A stretch of 64,000 nt of DNA. Origin: G965227875 sp965227875. Lineage in GTDB: Bacteria; Pseudomonadota; Alphaproteobacteria; Rhizobiales; JAJFHC01. The notes under the pieces are model-generated. The model was not told where the DNA came from and searched no databases. It saw nothing but the letters and a program-made list of their open reading frames with translations. The position numbers and the translations under genes were made by a program. The stretch covers positions 2,666,001 through 2,730,000 of the forward strand of contig OZ245783.1 in NCBI GenBank assembly GCA_965227875.1, read 5' to 3'. Below, piece after piece: positions 35,753 through 45,300 of the stretch (position 1 is its first letter; the number at the start of each line of letters is the position of its first letter).

Positions 35753-36022
35753 TCAGCGCGTGCCGTTCTTCGACACGCTTTTCCACAGGCGCGAGACGAA
35801 CCATATGGGGAAGACGATTACCGCACCGAGGAGGAAATACCCGATGATCCACTCGATGGCCTCGAAGCCCATGTTGTAGATGCGCTCGAACAGCCTGACG
35901 ATGCTGTCGATGAGGTCGAAGGGACTGAGGCCCAGCACCGACAGGATGAAACCCACCAGCAGCGAAATCAGCGCCAGGCGGATGAGAACTGCCGCGGGAG
36001 GACCGCCGAAGAACGATTGCAT
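35753..36022 (-). CDS. Small membrane protein, DUF6460-like
   Basis: An 89-residue protein with two predicted membrane spans (AVLIRLALISLLVGFILSVL and FLLGAVIVFPIWFVSRLW) separated by the amphipathic segment FDLIDSIVRLFERIYNMGFEAIEW. This matches a small alphaproteobacterial membrane-protein family that I recall as DUF6460; its role is unknown. The ATG overlaps the stop of the upstream YqaE-like gene (TAATG), indicating coupled translation. Confidence 0.82.
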   Translation of the reverse strand: MQSFFGGPPAAVLIRLALISLLVGFILSVLGLSPFDLIDSIVRLFERIYNMGFEAIEWIIGYFLLGAVIVFPIWFVSRLWKSVSKNGTR

Positions 36023-36213
36023 TACCTGTCTCCCTGTGCCGCGGCGAGCTTGCGGTCCGTCTCGAACTGGCTCAGCGCGTAGACCGCCCAGAGCGCAGCC
36101 GGGGCCCAGCCGATCACCGTGATCTGGAGAATCAGGCATATGATGCCGGCGAATGGACGACCGATGGTGAAAAACAGCACGAACGGAAGCAATATTGCAA
36201 TCAGCAAACGCAA
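36022..36213 (-). CDS. YqaE/Pmp3-family membrane peptide
   Basis: A 63-residue protein with two hydrophobic segments (MRLLIAILLPFVLFFTIG; IICLILQITVIGWAPAALWA), the form of the YqaE/Pmp3 (UPF0057) family, here with a soluble C-terminal tail of about 15 residues. Eukaryotic members affect membrane potential and salt tolerance; bacterial roles are not well defined. It is coupled to the DUF6460-like gene and divergent from the helicase gene (138 bp). Confidence 0.88.
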   Translation of the reverse strand: MRLLIAILLPFVLFFTIGRPFAGIICLILQITVIGWAPAALWAVYALSQFETDRKLAAAQGDR

Positions 36214-36351
36214 GTGGCGGCTCCTTTTGGGGTCAGGCGTGCAGCCCGCACGCGATCTTCACATAGGAAGCCCGCAGCCGGATTTCCAGTGGCGGGACCG
36301 GATCGCGCCATTTGGGCTGCGAACGGGCAAGGCAGAAGGCACGGACGACGC

Positions 36352-38895
36352 ATGAGTCTCGGCACGACGGAACGCGGCAGGGCCGCCGGTGAAGACGATT
36401 CTGGTCTCCCGCCGGACTTCCTCCGGTGGTTCGACGGCCGCGGCTGGGCCCCGCGTGCCCATCAGACCGCGCTGCTCGAGAAGGTCCGCGCCGGCCTGTC
36501 GGCACTGCTGATCGCGCCGACCGGCGGCGGCAAGACGCTGGCGGGGTTTCTGCCGACGCTCGTCGAGCTGCACGGCGGCACGGTAGACCGCGGGTCCGTC
36601 CGGCGCGGGCCGCATACGCTCTACATTTCCCCGCTCAAGGCGCTCGCCGTCGACGTGGCGCGGAACCTTCAGCAGCCGATCGACGAGATGGGCCTCGACA
36701 TTTCGGTCGAGACCCGCACGGGCGACACACCGCAGTCGCGTCGCCGGCGACAGGTGACGAACCCGCCCGACATCCTCATGACAACGCCGGAACAGGTCGC
36801 GCTCCTGATCGCGGGCGAGAATGCCGAGACCTATTTCGCCGGCCTGTCGGTGATCGTGCTCGACGAGCTTCACGCGCTGGTGCCCAGCAAGCGGGGTGCG
36901 CTGCTCGCGCTCGGCCTGGCCCGGCTGCGTGCCATCGCGCCGAAGGTGCGCACGATCGGCCTGTCCGCCACCGTCGCCGATCCCGATGCGCTCCGCGCGT
37001 TCCTGCGCCCGCAGCCGATGGACGGCCCCCGGCGGCTGGGAGAGCTGGTCCTGGCGGAAGGCGGGCTGCAGGCTGACATAAGGATCCTCCGCTCGCGCGA
37101 GCGCATTCCGTGGTCGGGGCATTCCGCCCGCCATGCCTACGGCGAGGTCTACGAGGCGATCCGCGAGAACCGCATGGTGCTCGTCTTTGTCAACACCCGT
37201 TCCCAGGCCGAGGTGATCTTCCAGCAATTGTGGCAGGTCAACGAGGACAATCTGCCCATCGCCCTCCATCACGGGTCGCTCGATGTCGGCCAGCGCCGCA
37301 AGGTGGAGGCGGCCATGGCGGAGGGAAAGCTCAGGGCGGTCGTCTGCACGTCGACGCTCGATCTCGGCATCGACTGGGGCGACGTCGATCTCGTCGTCAA
37401 TGTGGGGGCGCCCAAGGGGGCGAGCCGGCTGATGCAACGGATCGGCCGCGCCAATCACCGCCTTGACGAGCAGAGCCGGGCGCTGCTCGTGCCCGCCAAC
37501 CGGTTCGAAGTGCTGGAATGCCGTGCGGCCCAGGCCGCCGCAGCGCTTGGCGAGCAGGACAGCCCGCCGCCGCTGGAGCGCCCGCTCGACGTTCTCGCCC
37601 AGCACGTTCTGGGACGAGCCTGCGCCGGGCCGTTCGATGCCGAAGACCTGTTCGCCGAAGTCCGTTCCGCGTCGGTCTATTCGCGGCTCACGCGGACGGA
37701 ATTCGACCGGGTCGTCGACTTCGTCGCCACGGGAGGGTACGCGCTGCGCGCCTATGAACGCTATGCGCGGCTGCGGCGGACGGACGACGGCCGCTATCGC
37801 CTCGCCCATCCGCGCATCGCGCAGCAATACAGGCTCAACGTCGGGACAATCGTCGAGGCGCCCATGCTCAAGGTGCGGCTGGCGAAAAGGCGCGGGAGAA
37901 ACCGGGCCGCGCCCTTGCAGGGCGGCCGCGTGCTCGGTGAAATCGAGGAGTGGTTCGTCGACCAGCTCGCGCCAGGGGACACGTTTCTCTTCGCCGGGCA
38001 CATCCTGCGTTTCGAGGGGCTGTCGGAAACCGAGGCGCTCGTGACCCGGTCCAGTTCCGAGGAGCCGGCCATACCGTCCTACATGGGCGGCAAGTTTCCG
38101 CTGTCGACCTATCTCGCCGACCGGGTTCGCCACATGATTGCCGATCCGCAGGCCTGGCAGGCGCTTCCCGACCAGGTGCGCGAATGGCTGTCCATCCAGA
38201 AATGGAAATCGGTCCTGCCCGGTCCCGACGATCTTCTGGTGGAGACCTTCCCCCGCGGCAGCCGCCACTATCTCGTCTGTTATCCGTTCGAAGGCCGGCT
38301 GGCCCATCAGACCCTCGGCATGCTGCTCACCCGCCGCCTCGAGCGGGCGGGCGCGAGGCCGCTCGGTTTCGTCGCCAGCGAGTATGCGCTCGCGGTCTGG
38401 GGGCTGCGGGATCTTTCGCTCATGTGCGAGGCCGGACGCCTTTCGCTCGCGGACCTCTTCGACGAGGACATGCTCGGGGACGACCTGGAGACGTGGCTGG
38501 CCGAATCGAGCCTGCTCAAGCGCACGTTCCGCACCTGCGCGACCATCGCCGGGCTCATAGAGCGCCGGCACCCCGGCCAGGAAAAGACCGGGCGCCAGAT
38601 GACCGTGTCGTCCGATCTCATCTACGATGTCCTGCGCGAGCACGAACCGGATCACATTCTCCTGCGCGCCACCTGGGACGACGCGGCGACCGGGTTGCTC
38701 GACATTGCGCGGCTCGGCGGCCTGCTGCGCCGGGTCCGCGGCCACATCCTGCACAAGCCGCTCGAGGCGGTCTCGCCGCTCGCCGTGCCCGTTCTGCTTG
38801 AGATCGGCCGCGAACCGGTTTATGGCGAAGCCAACGAGGCGCTTCTGGCCGAAGCCGCCGAAGCACTGATCGAAGAGGCGACGCGACTTGTCTGA
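36352..38895 (+). CDS. Ligase-associated DEXH-box helicase (Lhr-like)
   Basis: Superfamily 2 helicase of 847 residues. Walker A is APTGGGKTLAGFLP (about residues 49-62), the DEXH box VIVLDELHAL, motif III TIGLSATVAD and motif VI MQRIGRANHR. A long C-terminal region follows, as in Lhr. It matches the helicase described in a DNA-damage response cassette with an ATP-dependent ligase, an exonuclease and PdeM. The PdeM gene overlaps its 3' end, while the ligase and exonuclease genes are absent upstream, where small membrane proteins and a repeat array are found. ATG 36352 starts at MSLGTTERGR. Confidence 0.93.
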   Translation: MSLGTTERGRAAGEDDSGLPPDFLRWFDGRGWAPRAHQTALLEKVRAGLSALLIAPTGGGKTLAGFLPTLVELHGGTVDRGSVRRGPHTLYISPLKALAVDVARNLQQPIDEMGLDISVETRTGDTPQSRRRRQVTNPPDILMTTPEQVALLIAGENAETYFAGLSVIVLDELHALVPSKRGALLALGLARLRAIAPKVRTIGLSATVADPDALRAFLRPQPMDGPRRLGELVLAEGGLQADIRILRSRERIPWSGHSARHAYGEVYEAIRENRMVLVFVNTRSQAEVIFQQLWQVNEDNLPIALHHGSLDVGQRRKVEAAMAEGKLRAVVCTSTLDLGIDWGDVDLVVNVGAPKGASRLMQRIGRANHRLDEQSRALLVPANRFEVLECRAAQAAAALGEQDSPPPLERPLDVLAQHVLGRACAGPFDAEDLFAEVRSASVYSRLTRTEFDRVVDFVATGGYALRAYERYARLRRTDDGRYRLAHPRIAQQYRLNVGTIVEAPMLKVRLAKRRGRNRAAPLQGGRVLGEIEEWFVDQLAPGDTFLFAGHILRFEGLSETEALVTRSSSEEPAIPSYMGGKFPLSTYLADRVRHMIADPQAWQALPDQVREWLSIQKWKSVLPGPDDLLVETFPRGSRHYLVCYPFEGRLAHQTLGMLLTRRLERAGARPLGFVASEYALAVWGLRDLSLMCEAGRLSLADLFDEDMLGDDLETWLAESSLLKRTFRTCATIAGLIERRHPGQEKTGRQMTVSSDLIYDVLREHEPDHILLRATWDDAATGLLDIARLGGLLRRVRGHILHKPLEAVSPLAVPVLLEIGREPVYGEANEALLAEAAEALIEEATRLV

Positions 38896-39622
38896 GACCG
38901 CTCCCCGCAAGAGAGAGCCGCAAGGTGAAGCCTCGAAACGGCGTGCCCTCGTGCTCTGCGGTCTGCGGACACTGCCGGACCGGACAGGTGCGCTCTACAT
39001 ACCGGAACTCGATACGCTCGTGGTCTCGGATCTCCATTTCGAGAAGGCGACCTCCTTCGCCACCCGCGGCATACACCTGCCGCCCTACGACACCCGGTCA
39101 ACCCTGGCCGGTCTCGAGGACGCCATGGGCCGGTATGCACCCGGCCGCGTCATCGCGCTCGGCGACAGTTTCCACGACCGTGCGGCCCGCGAACGCCTGG
39201 TCGACGAGGACAGGGACCGCATACGCGCGCTGTGCGCCGCCACCGCGTGGACCTGGATCGTCGGCAATCACGATCCCGAGCCGCCGCGCGATCTGGGCGG
39301 GACGGTGACCGCCTGCATCGAAATCGGCCCCTTGCTCTTCCGCCACGAACCGCGTCCCGCACCCGCCACGGGCGAGGTCGCTGGCCATCTTCATCCCGCC
39401 GCCGCCGTCGTCGCGCGCGGCCGGCGCCTGCGCAGGCGGTGTTTCGCCACCGACGGCACGAGGCTGGTGATGCCTTCTTTCGGAGCGATGACCGGCGGGC
39501 TGTGCGTCCGGTCGCAAGCGTTCGGGAAACTGTTCGCCGGAACCGATTTCACTGCCTGGCTGATCGGCCGCGACGAGGTCTATCCCGTTGCGGGGCGGCG
39601 CGTGCACGCGGACCGGCCATGA
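38888..39622 (+). CDS. pdeM: Ligase-associated metallophosphoesterase PdeM
   Basis: Dinuclear-metal phosphoesterase of 244 residues. Metal-ligand motifs are in order: SDLHFEK, GDSFHD, GNHDPE and GHLHP, followed by the C-terminal GTRLVMPSFGAMTGGL. PdeM is predicted to be an endonuclease working with the ligase-associated helicase. The start is TTG 38888, which overlaps the helicase stop by eight bases (TTGTCTGA) and indicates coupling. Its own stop overlaps the next start (ATGA). Two genes of the usual four-gene cassette are missing here. Confidence 0.91.
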   Translation: MSETAPRKREPQGEASKRRALVLCGLRTLPDRTGALYIPELDTLVVSDLHFEKATSFATRGIHLPPYDTRSTLAGLEDAMGRYAPGRVIALGDSFHDRAARERLVDEDRDRIRALCAATAWTWIVGNHDPEPPRDLGGTVTACIEIGPLLFRHEPRPAPATGEVAGHLHPAAAVVARGRRLRRRCFATDGTRLVMPSFGAMTGGLCVRSQAFGKLFAGTDFTAWLIGRDEVYPVAGRRVHADRP

Positions 39623-40464
39623 CCGGCGCCCGGCAGGACACGCGCGATCACATCGTCGCGTTTTATTCGCGCCATCCCATTTCGGCGGACCACATTCTCG
39701 CCAAGCTCGAGCAGGAGCGCGGTACGCTCGAGGGCCTCGCGCCGGAAGACCTGTGGCCACACGACCAGGACCACTATGGCGGCCTCGAGGTCAACGACGC
39801 GATCGCCGAAGCAGCCGGGCTGGAGCCGGGGCTGCATGTCGTGGATTTCTGCGCCGGCCTGGGTGGGCCGGCCCGTTACCTGGCGGTACGCTACGGCGTC
39901 ACGGTGACGGGGCTCGAACTCAACCCCGACCGTGTGCGCGGCGCCCGCCGCCTGACCGAAGCCGTGGGCCTCGAAGACCGTGTGCGTTTCGTCGAGGCGG
40001 ACGTGACCATGCCGCCTCTCGAGATGGGTTCCGCCGACGTGGTGGTGAGCCAGGAAGCCTTCCTTCACGTTCCGGACAAGGCCGCGGCGGTCGCGGCGGC
40101 CTATGCCCTGCTCAGGCCGGGCGGCAGGTTCTGTTTCTCGGACTGGGTCGCCGGCGGCGACCTCACCGCGGAGGAAGCCGATCTCCTGTGGCGCGGACTT
40201 GGCGCGCAGACACTCCAGTCTCCTGACGGATATGCCGCACTTCTCGAGCGATCGGGCTTCGAGCGCCTGAGGGCCGATGACCTCACGGCGGCCTGGGCGG
40301 TCATTCTCGAAGAGCGCCGCGCCATGTACGAGCGACTGCGCGCCGAAACGCTTGCTGCGGGCAAGCCGTCGGGCGATCAGGATTTCTACGACGCCTACGT
40401 GCTGCTGGTCGACTGCGTGCGGGACGGCCGTCTTGGCGGCATCAGGCTCACCGCGCGGAAATAA
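39619..40464 (+). CDS. Class I SAM-dependent methyltransferase
   Basis: A 281-residue methyltransferase with motif I VVDFCAGLGGPARYLA, then VTGLELNPDRVRGARR and the post-motif segment MGSADVVVSQEAFLHVPDK. The overall arrangement resembles small-molecule methyltransferases of the UbiE/sarcosine dimethylglycine type. The ATG overlaps the pdeM stop; longer frames upstream overlap pdeM and are not credible. Whether it acts in repair with the two upstream genes or is a bystander is unknown. It converges on the TIGR02186 gene with a 2 bp gap. Confidence 0.88.
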   Translation: MTGARQDTRDHIVAFYSRHPISADHILAKLEQERGTLEGLAPEDLWPHDQDHYGGLEVNDAIAEAAGLEPGLHVVDFCAGLGGPARYLAVRYGVTVTGLELNPDRVRGARRLTEAVGLEDRVRFVEADVTMPPLEMGSADVVVSQEAFLHVPDKAAAVAAAYALLRPGGRFCFSDWVAGGDLTAEEADLLWRGLGAQTLQSPDGYAALLERSGFERLRADDLTAAWAVILEERRAMYERLRAETLAAGKPSGDQDFYDAYVLLVDCVRDGRLGGIRLTARK

Positions 40465-40466
40465 AC

Positions 40467-41270
40467 TCAGGTCTTGCGGAAAATCGCCGCCGCCGCCCAT
40501 CCGGCGACGAGGGCCAGCACGACCGACACCACGCCATAGACGAGTGGCTGCCGGTGGGCGAGATTGAAGACGAAGCGCTCGAAACCGATCTTGTTGATGT
40601 AGAGCGGCGTGGCCTGAGCGTGGATCACGGAGCCGTCCCGGATGAGGTAGACGTCGGCGGTGTAGTTCCCGACGGGGACGTTGGCCGGGATGTCGACTTC
40701 GGCGCGGAACAGCGTGTGCCCGAGAAAGGTCACGCCGCCGGCCACCTCGGAATAGAGGTCCTCGCCCTGCATCAGCCGCAGCACCGACTGGCGGAACGCC
40801 TCGTCCAGTTCCTTGTTGTCGTCGGCGCCATCGGTTCCGCCGTCTTCATGTTCCGGTCTCAGACGGAGATATTCCATGCCGATCTGGTGGCGTTCGAGCA
40901 CTTCCCGGGACGCGATGGCCTCGAGCGCGCGCGTGCTGAGGATGGCGTAGTAGCCCGGCACGGAGGCATAGGTCCGCGAGTCGTAGTTCATCCAGATGCC
41001 CGCGACCTTGGCCTTGCGCCGTGACGTCATGGCCTGACGCGGACCGCGGATGACGATGATGACGTCGCGTTCGAGCGCTCTTATTTCCGGCGACTCGGCT
41101 TCGACCGCGCCGAACAGGAGAAGCTTCGTGCCGGTGAAGGTCGACTTGACCGCGATCAGGTGCTGCGACAGGTCCGTGACGAGTTCTTCCGCCTTCGCGC
41201 GCGGTCCGGCCAGGCAGAGCGCGATGGCGACCGCCAGGACGAGACCCGTTGCTGTTGCGCGCGCGCCCAT
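40467..41270 (-). CDS. TIGR02186-family membrane-anchored protein
   Basis: A 267-residue protein with a signal peptide (GLVLAVAIALCLAGPRAKA) and a C-terminal membrane anchor (VYGVVSVVLALVAGWAAAAIF). The large periplasmic domain opens with LVTDLSQHLIAVKSTFTGTKLLLFGAVE, the TIGR02186 pattern. These proteins are found paired with TSUP permeases in alphaproteobacteria, as here: the upstream permease stop and this ATG overlap by one base. The job is presumably to assist anion transport, but the reaction is unknown. Confidence 0.9.
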   Translation of the reverse strand: MGARATATGLVLAVAIALCLAGPRAKAEELVTDLSQHLIAVKSTFTGTKLLLFGAVEAESPEIRALERDVIIVIRGPRQAMTSRRKAKVAGIWMNYDSRTYASVPGYYAILSTRALEAIASREVLERHQIGMEYLRLRPEHEDGGTDGADDNKELDEAFRQSVLRLMQGEDLYSEVAGGVTFLGHTLFRAEVDIPANVPVGNYTADVYLIRDGSVIHAQATPLYINKIGFERFVFNLAHRQPLVYGVVSVVLALVAGWAAAAIFRKT

Positions 41271-42202
41271 CAATGGCCTCCCGAGGCGCCGGCCGGCCCG
41301 AGCGAGAACAGTTCGTCCGGTGTCAGCAGCAGGCCGAGAGCCAGCCGGACACACACGGCCAGCACCATCAGCGCGAGCAGTGCGCGCAACTGTTCGCCGT
41401 TGAGTTTCTGCCCTGCGCGGGCGCCGAACTGCGCCCCGATCACGCCCCCGGCCAGCAGGAGGAGGGCGAGGACGACATCGACTGTCTGGTTCTGGACCGA
41501 GTGCAGGATGGTCACCAGGCCGGTGACGAAGATGATCTGGAAGAGCGACGTGCCAACCACCACGTTCGTCGGCATGCGCAGGAGATAGATCATGGCCGGA
41601 ACCATGATGAAGCCTCCGCCGACGCCCATGATCGCGGCGAGGATGCCGACGGTGGCGCCGATCGCGAGCGGCGGGATCACGCTGATATAGAGCTTCGAGG
41701 AGCGGAACCTCGTCTTGAAGGGCAGGCCGTGCACCCAGCTGTGCTGGCCCGGACGCCTCGCGGTCGACGGTTTGCCCTGTCGGCTGCGCCGGATCGCGCC
41801 GAGGCTTTCGATCAGCATGAGCGTGCCGATCGCGCCGAGAAACACCACGTAACACAGGGAGATGAGAAGATCGACCTGGCCGAGCGATCGCAGCAGCGAG
41901 AAGATCCAGACGCCCAGAAAGGAACCGAGAACGCCGCCTGTCAGGAGAACGACGCCCATCTTCACGTCCACGGCGCGCCGGCGCCAGTGGACGAGGGCGC
42001 CGGACACCGATGACGCGACGATCTGGTTCGCTTCCGTGGCCACGGCGACCGCAGGCGGGATGCCCGCGAAAATCAGCAGCGGCGTCATGAGAAACCCGCC
42101 GCCGACACCGAACATGCCCGAAAGGAATCCGACCGCGCCTCCCATGCCCAGAATGACGATCGCATTGACCGACAGTTCTGCAATCGGGAGGTAGATTTGC
42201 AT
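41270..42202 (-). CDS. TSUP-family (TauE/SafE) permease
   Basis: An eight-span permease of 310 residues. Both duplicated TSUP signatures are visible: GAVGFLSGMFGVGGGFLMTP and GATVGILAAIMGVGGGFIMVPA. Family members move sulfite, sulfoacetate, taurine-derived or other organic anions. The start at ATG 42202 (MQIYLPIAEL) gives the normal length. It forms a translationally coupled pair with the TIGR02186 gene. Confidence 0.94.
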   Translation of the reverse strand: MQIYLPIAELSVNAIVILGMGGAVGFLSGMFGVGGGFLMTPLLIFAGIPPAVAVATEANQIVASSVSGALVHWRRRAVDVKMGVVLLTGGVLGSFLGVWIFSLLRSLGQVDLLISLCYVVFLGAIGTLMLIESLGAIRRSRQGKPSTARRPGQHSWVHGLPFKTRFRSSKLYISVIPPLAIGATVGILAAIMGVGGGFIMVPAMIYLLRMPTNVVVGTSLFQIIFVTGLVTILHSVQNQTVDVVLALLLLAGGVIGAQFGARAGQKLNGEQLRALLALMVLAVCVRLALGLLLTPDELFSLGPAGASGGH

Positions 42203-42372
42203 GTCAGATCGAAATCCGCATATGGGTGCGCCGGCAGCGTGCGGCGCGTGACATCGCACCAATCGGTCCGGCCGGAAGGGCAATTAAGGATACTTCCGGT
42301 TAAACGCCCGTCGCGGGCTTATGTCAATGACCGTGGGAGGCCCGGGGCAAGAATTCCGCCCCGTCCGGCCGA

Positions 42373-45300
42373 TCAGCCCGGATGGTTGGCCAGAGCCTCG
42401 AGAAGTTCCGTTGTCACGGCGCCCGTCGCGGCCAGCCCCTGTTCGCGCTGGTAGGCCCGGATTGCGTCGCGGGTCTGCGGTCCGAGAATGCCGTCGGGCG
42501 GGCCCGCGCGGTATCCCATGTCGTTGAGAAGCGACTGGGCATGGGAGATCATCTGGCTCGAGGCGCCGTCCGCGGGCGTGGCCGTCTGCGTCCGTCCCCA
42601 TCCGCCTTCCGGCATGACCACCACGTTCGCGGCCTGGCTCTGCTCGTTGGGCATCCAGTCCTCGACCGAGAGCTTGATGTTCAGCACCTCTTCCTGCGTC
42701 AGCCGGCGCTCGATGAGCGGCATCCGGTCGCGCGCGCCCTTGTCGCCGCGTTCCGAGGCGATGGAGAACCACTTGTAGGCCTCCGTAAAGTCCTGCTGCA
42801 CCCCGAGGCCGCGTTCATGCAGCACGCCGAGATTGAACTGGCTGTCCGTCAGGCCAAGTTCCGCGGCGCTCTTGAACCACAGCGCGGCCTTCTGGAAATT
42901 GGGCTTGTCGCCGCTCTTGCTCGCGTAGATGACGGCGAGGTTGTGCATCGCTTTCGCGTTGCCCTTCTCGGCAGCTCGCTCGTACCAGATCCTGGCCGCC
43001 GAATTGTCTTTCGGGACGCCGCGGCCCTTTTCATAAAGGGTCCCGAGACGATACTGCGCCGGGGCGAGCCCCTTCGCGGCGGCCTTCTGGTACCAGAAGG
43101 CGGCCTTGCGGAAATCCTGCTCGACGAGCTTGCCGTCGGTATAGCGAACCGCGATCTCGAACTGGGCCTTGGGGTCGCCCGACGCGGCGGCGACACGCAG
43201 GTCCATCGGCCCGATTTCCGCGGGAGGCAGGGCCTGCTGGATGCTGCCCACAATCGGTGCCGCGGGCGCTTTGGTCTCCTGTGTCGCGACCGGGGTGTGG
43301 TTCGTCTCTTCCTCCGCGTTCATGAGCGAGGAGGAGACGAAGTCGGTCACCGACACCGGGCCGGCGGAAGCGGCCTGTTGGTCCGGGTTCGCCGGAATGC
43401 TCGCGGTCGTCTCCGGTGCGCTGCCGAGCGACAGGCTGGAATTTGGAATGCCGCCGGCCGGTGCTCCCGTGGCGGACGTCTTGATCACTTCGGAAATCGG
43501 GTCGGCGATCTCCGCGTCGGTCGGCGGTGGCGCCACGCGCGCGATATCCTGGGCGATGACCGGCGAAATGGTCTCGACTGCGTTGCTTTGCTCCATCATG
43601 ACCTTGTTTGCCTTTCCGGGAAGGGCCTTTGCCGGACCGGACTTGCCGTCCGGCGCAATGACCGGCGGCGAGGACTTGCCGATCACGGGCAGGCCCTTGC
43701 CTGACATGAGGTTCATTGAAGACAGGGCGCCGATGGCCAGCAGGGCTGCGGCTGCGGCGAGCAGAATCGTGCGTTTGGTCCCCGACTTGGGTTCTTTCTC
43801 CTTGTCCGCCGGGGCGTCCTTCTTGGCGCCGCGGGAAAGGAGGTTGAAGCTGAAGCGGGACTTTTTCGGCTCCGGCGCGGAAGTCGTGTTGGCGGCCTGG
43901 GCGGCGCGCCGGGCCGCGGCGATGAAATCGTCGGTGCGCGTGATGCCCGAAAGCGGCGGTGCGGCGGGCTCCTGCGCCGCGCTGCCGACGGGGTCGAGAC
44001 GGATGTCGGGCGCGGCGGCGAAGGTCGGCTCGATCTGGCCGGCCTGCTGCGGCGGGGCCGGTTGTTCCGGCCTCGGCGGCACCTGGAAATCGGGCACGGG
44101 CGGCATGCGCACGTCGGGGACGGCGGGGATGTCCGACATCCGGTTCAGGCTCTCGGACAGCGCTTCGCGCGCCTCCGACATGACCGCGCTCGTGCCTTCC
44201 GGCGCGTCGTCGAGGCTTGCGAGACGGGTGACGACCTTCTGAAGCGTTTCGTGAACCGCTTCGAGGGTTTCCTGCGTGCGCTTGTCGGCGGTTTCGGCGT
44301 TCGCCTGGACGGCCTGCAGCCCCCGTTCCAGCGCCTCGATGGCCGGAACGTCGACGTCGCCGCCGGAAAAACCCCGCTGTTCGGCGGCGGTCAGACGGTC
44401 CGAGAGGGCCGATATCTGGGCTTCCAGCGCTTCCACGTTGGGGTTGTCGCTGCCGCCGCCCTGCGAGGAGATCCGTGCGTCCAGGTCCTGCAGCCGGTTT
44501 TCCAGCTCGATGATTTGCGACATGGGAACCGACTGCTGCGCAGTCTGGTCGAGGCGTTCGGAGAGTTCGCTCAGGCGGTACTCCAGCGCCTGGAACATCT
44601 CGCGGTCGCTTCCGCTGTCGGCCGAACCCACCTGTGCCGACATCTGGTCGAGCAGGGCGCGCAGGTTCTCCACTTCGCTGGCCGATGCCGCTTCGTTGCG
44701 GATCTGGGCGAGCATCTCGTTGATGGCGGAGATTTCCTCGCGCATCTGGGAGGTGTCGGCGCCGGCCCCGGCCTCGGCCATGTGGCCGTGCAGCTGACCG
44801 CGGATTTCTTCCAGCCCTTCGCGCAAGGCCTGCATCTCCTTCGGCGAGACGGTGTTGATCGTCAGGTCCGCGATGCTCTGCGAAAGCGTCTTGACCTCGC
44901 CCTGGATCCGGTCGAGCGCAGGCGTCGGATCGTAGGTCGACCGCGAAGCGTCCTTGAGCTGGGCCGAGATATTGTCGATCGCCTGCTTGAGCGTCTGGAC
45001 CTCGCGGTTGGACGCGGCCGACGACTGGAGCGTCGACAGGCTTTGCGAAAGGGACGCGATCTCGCGCTGCATGCTCGTCAGCGAACGGTCGGCGGCCACC
45101 GGGTTCGGCTCGTCGAGGCGCGCGACGATATCGTTGATATGACGCTGGATGCGCTGCAGGTCGGTGCGCGACGCGAAGTTTCCGTTCGCCTGAAGCCCGT
45201 GGGCGCCCGACATCTCGTCGCGGGCGAACCGCCCCTGGGCGGGATTTCCACGCGCACGTTCGGCCTGGGCGACCCTGTCGGCGAGCTCGGCGAGCTTGCG

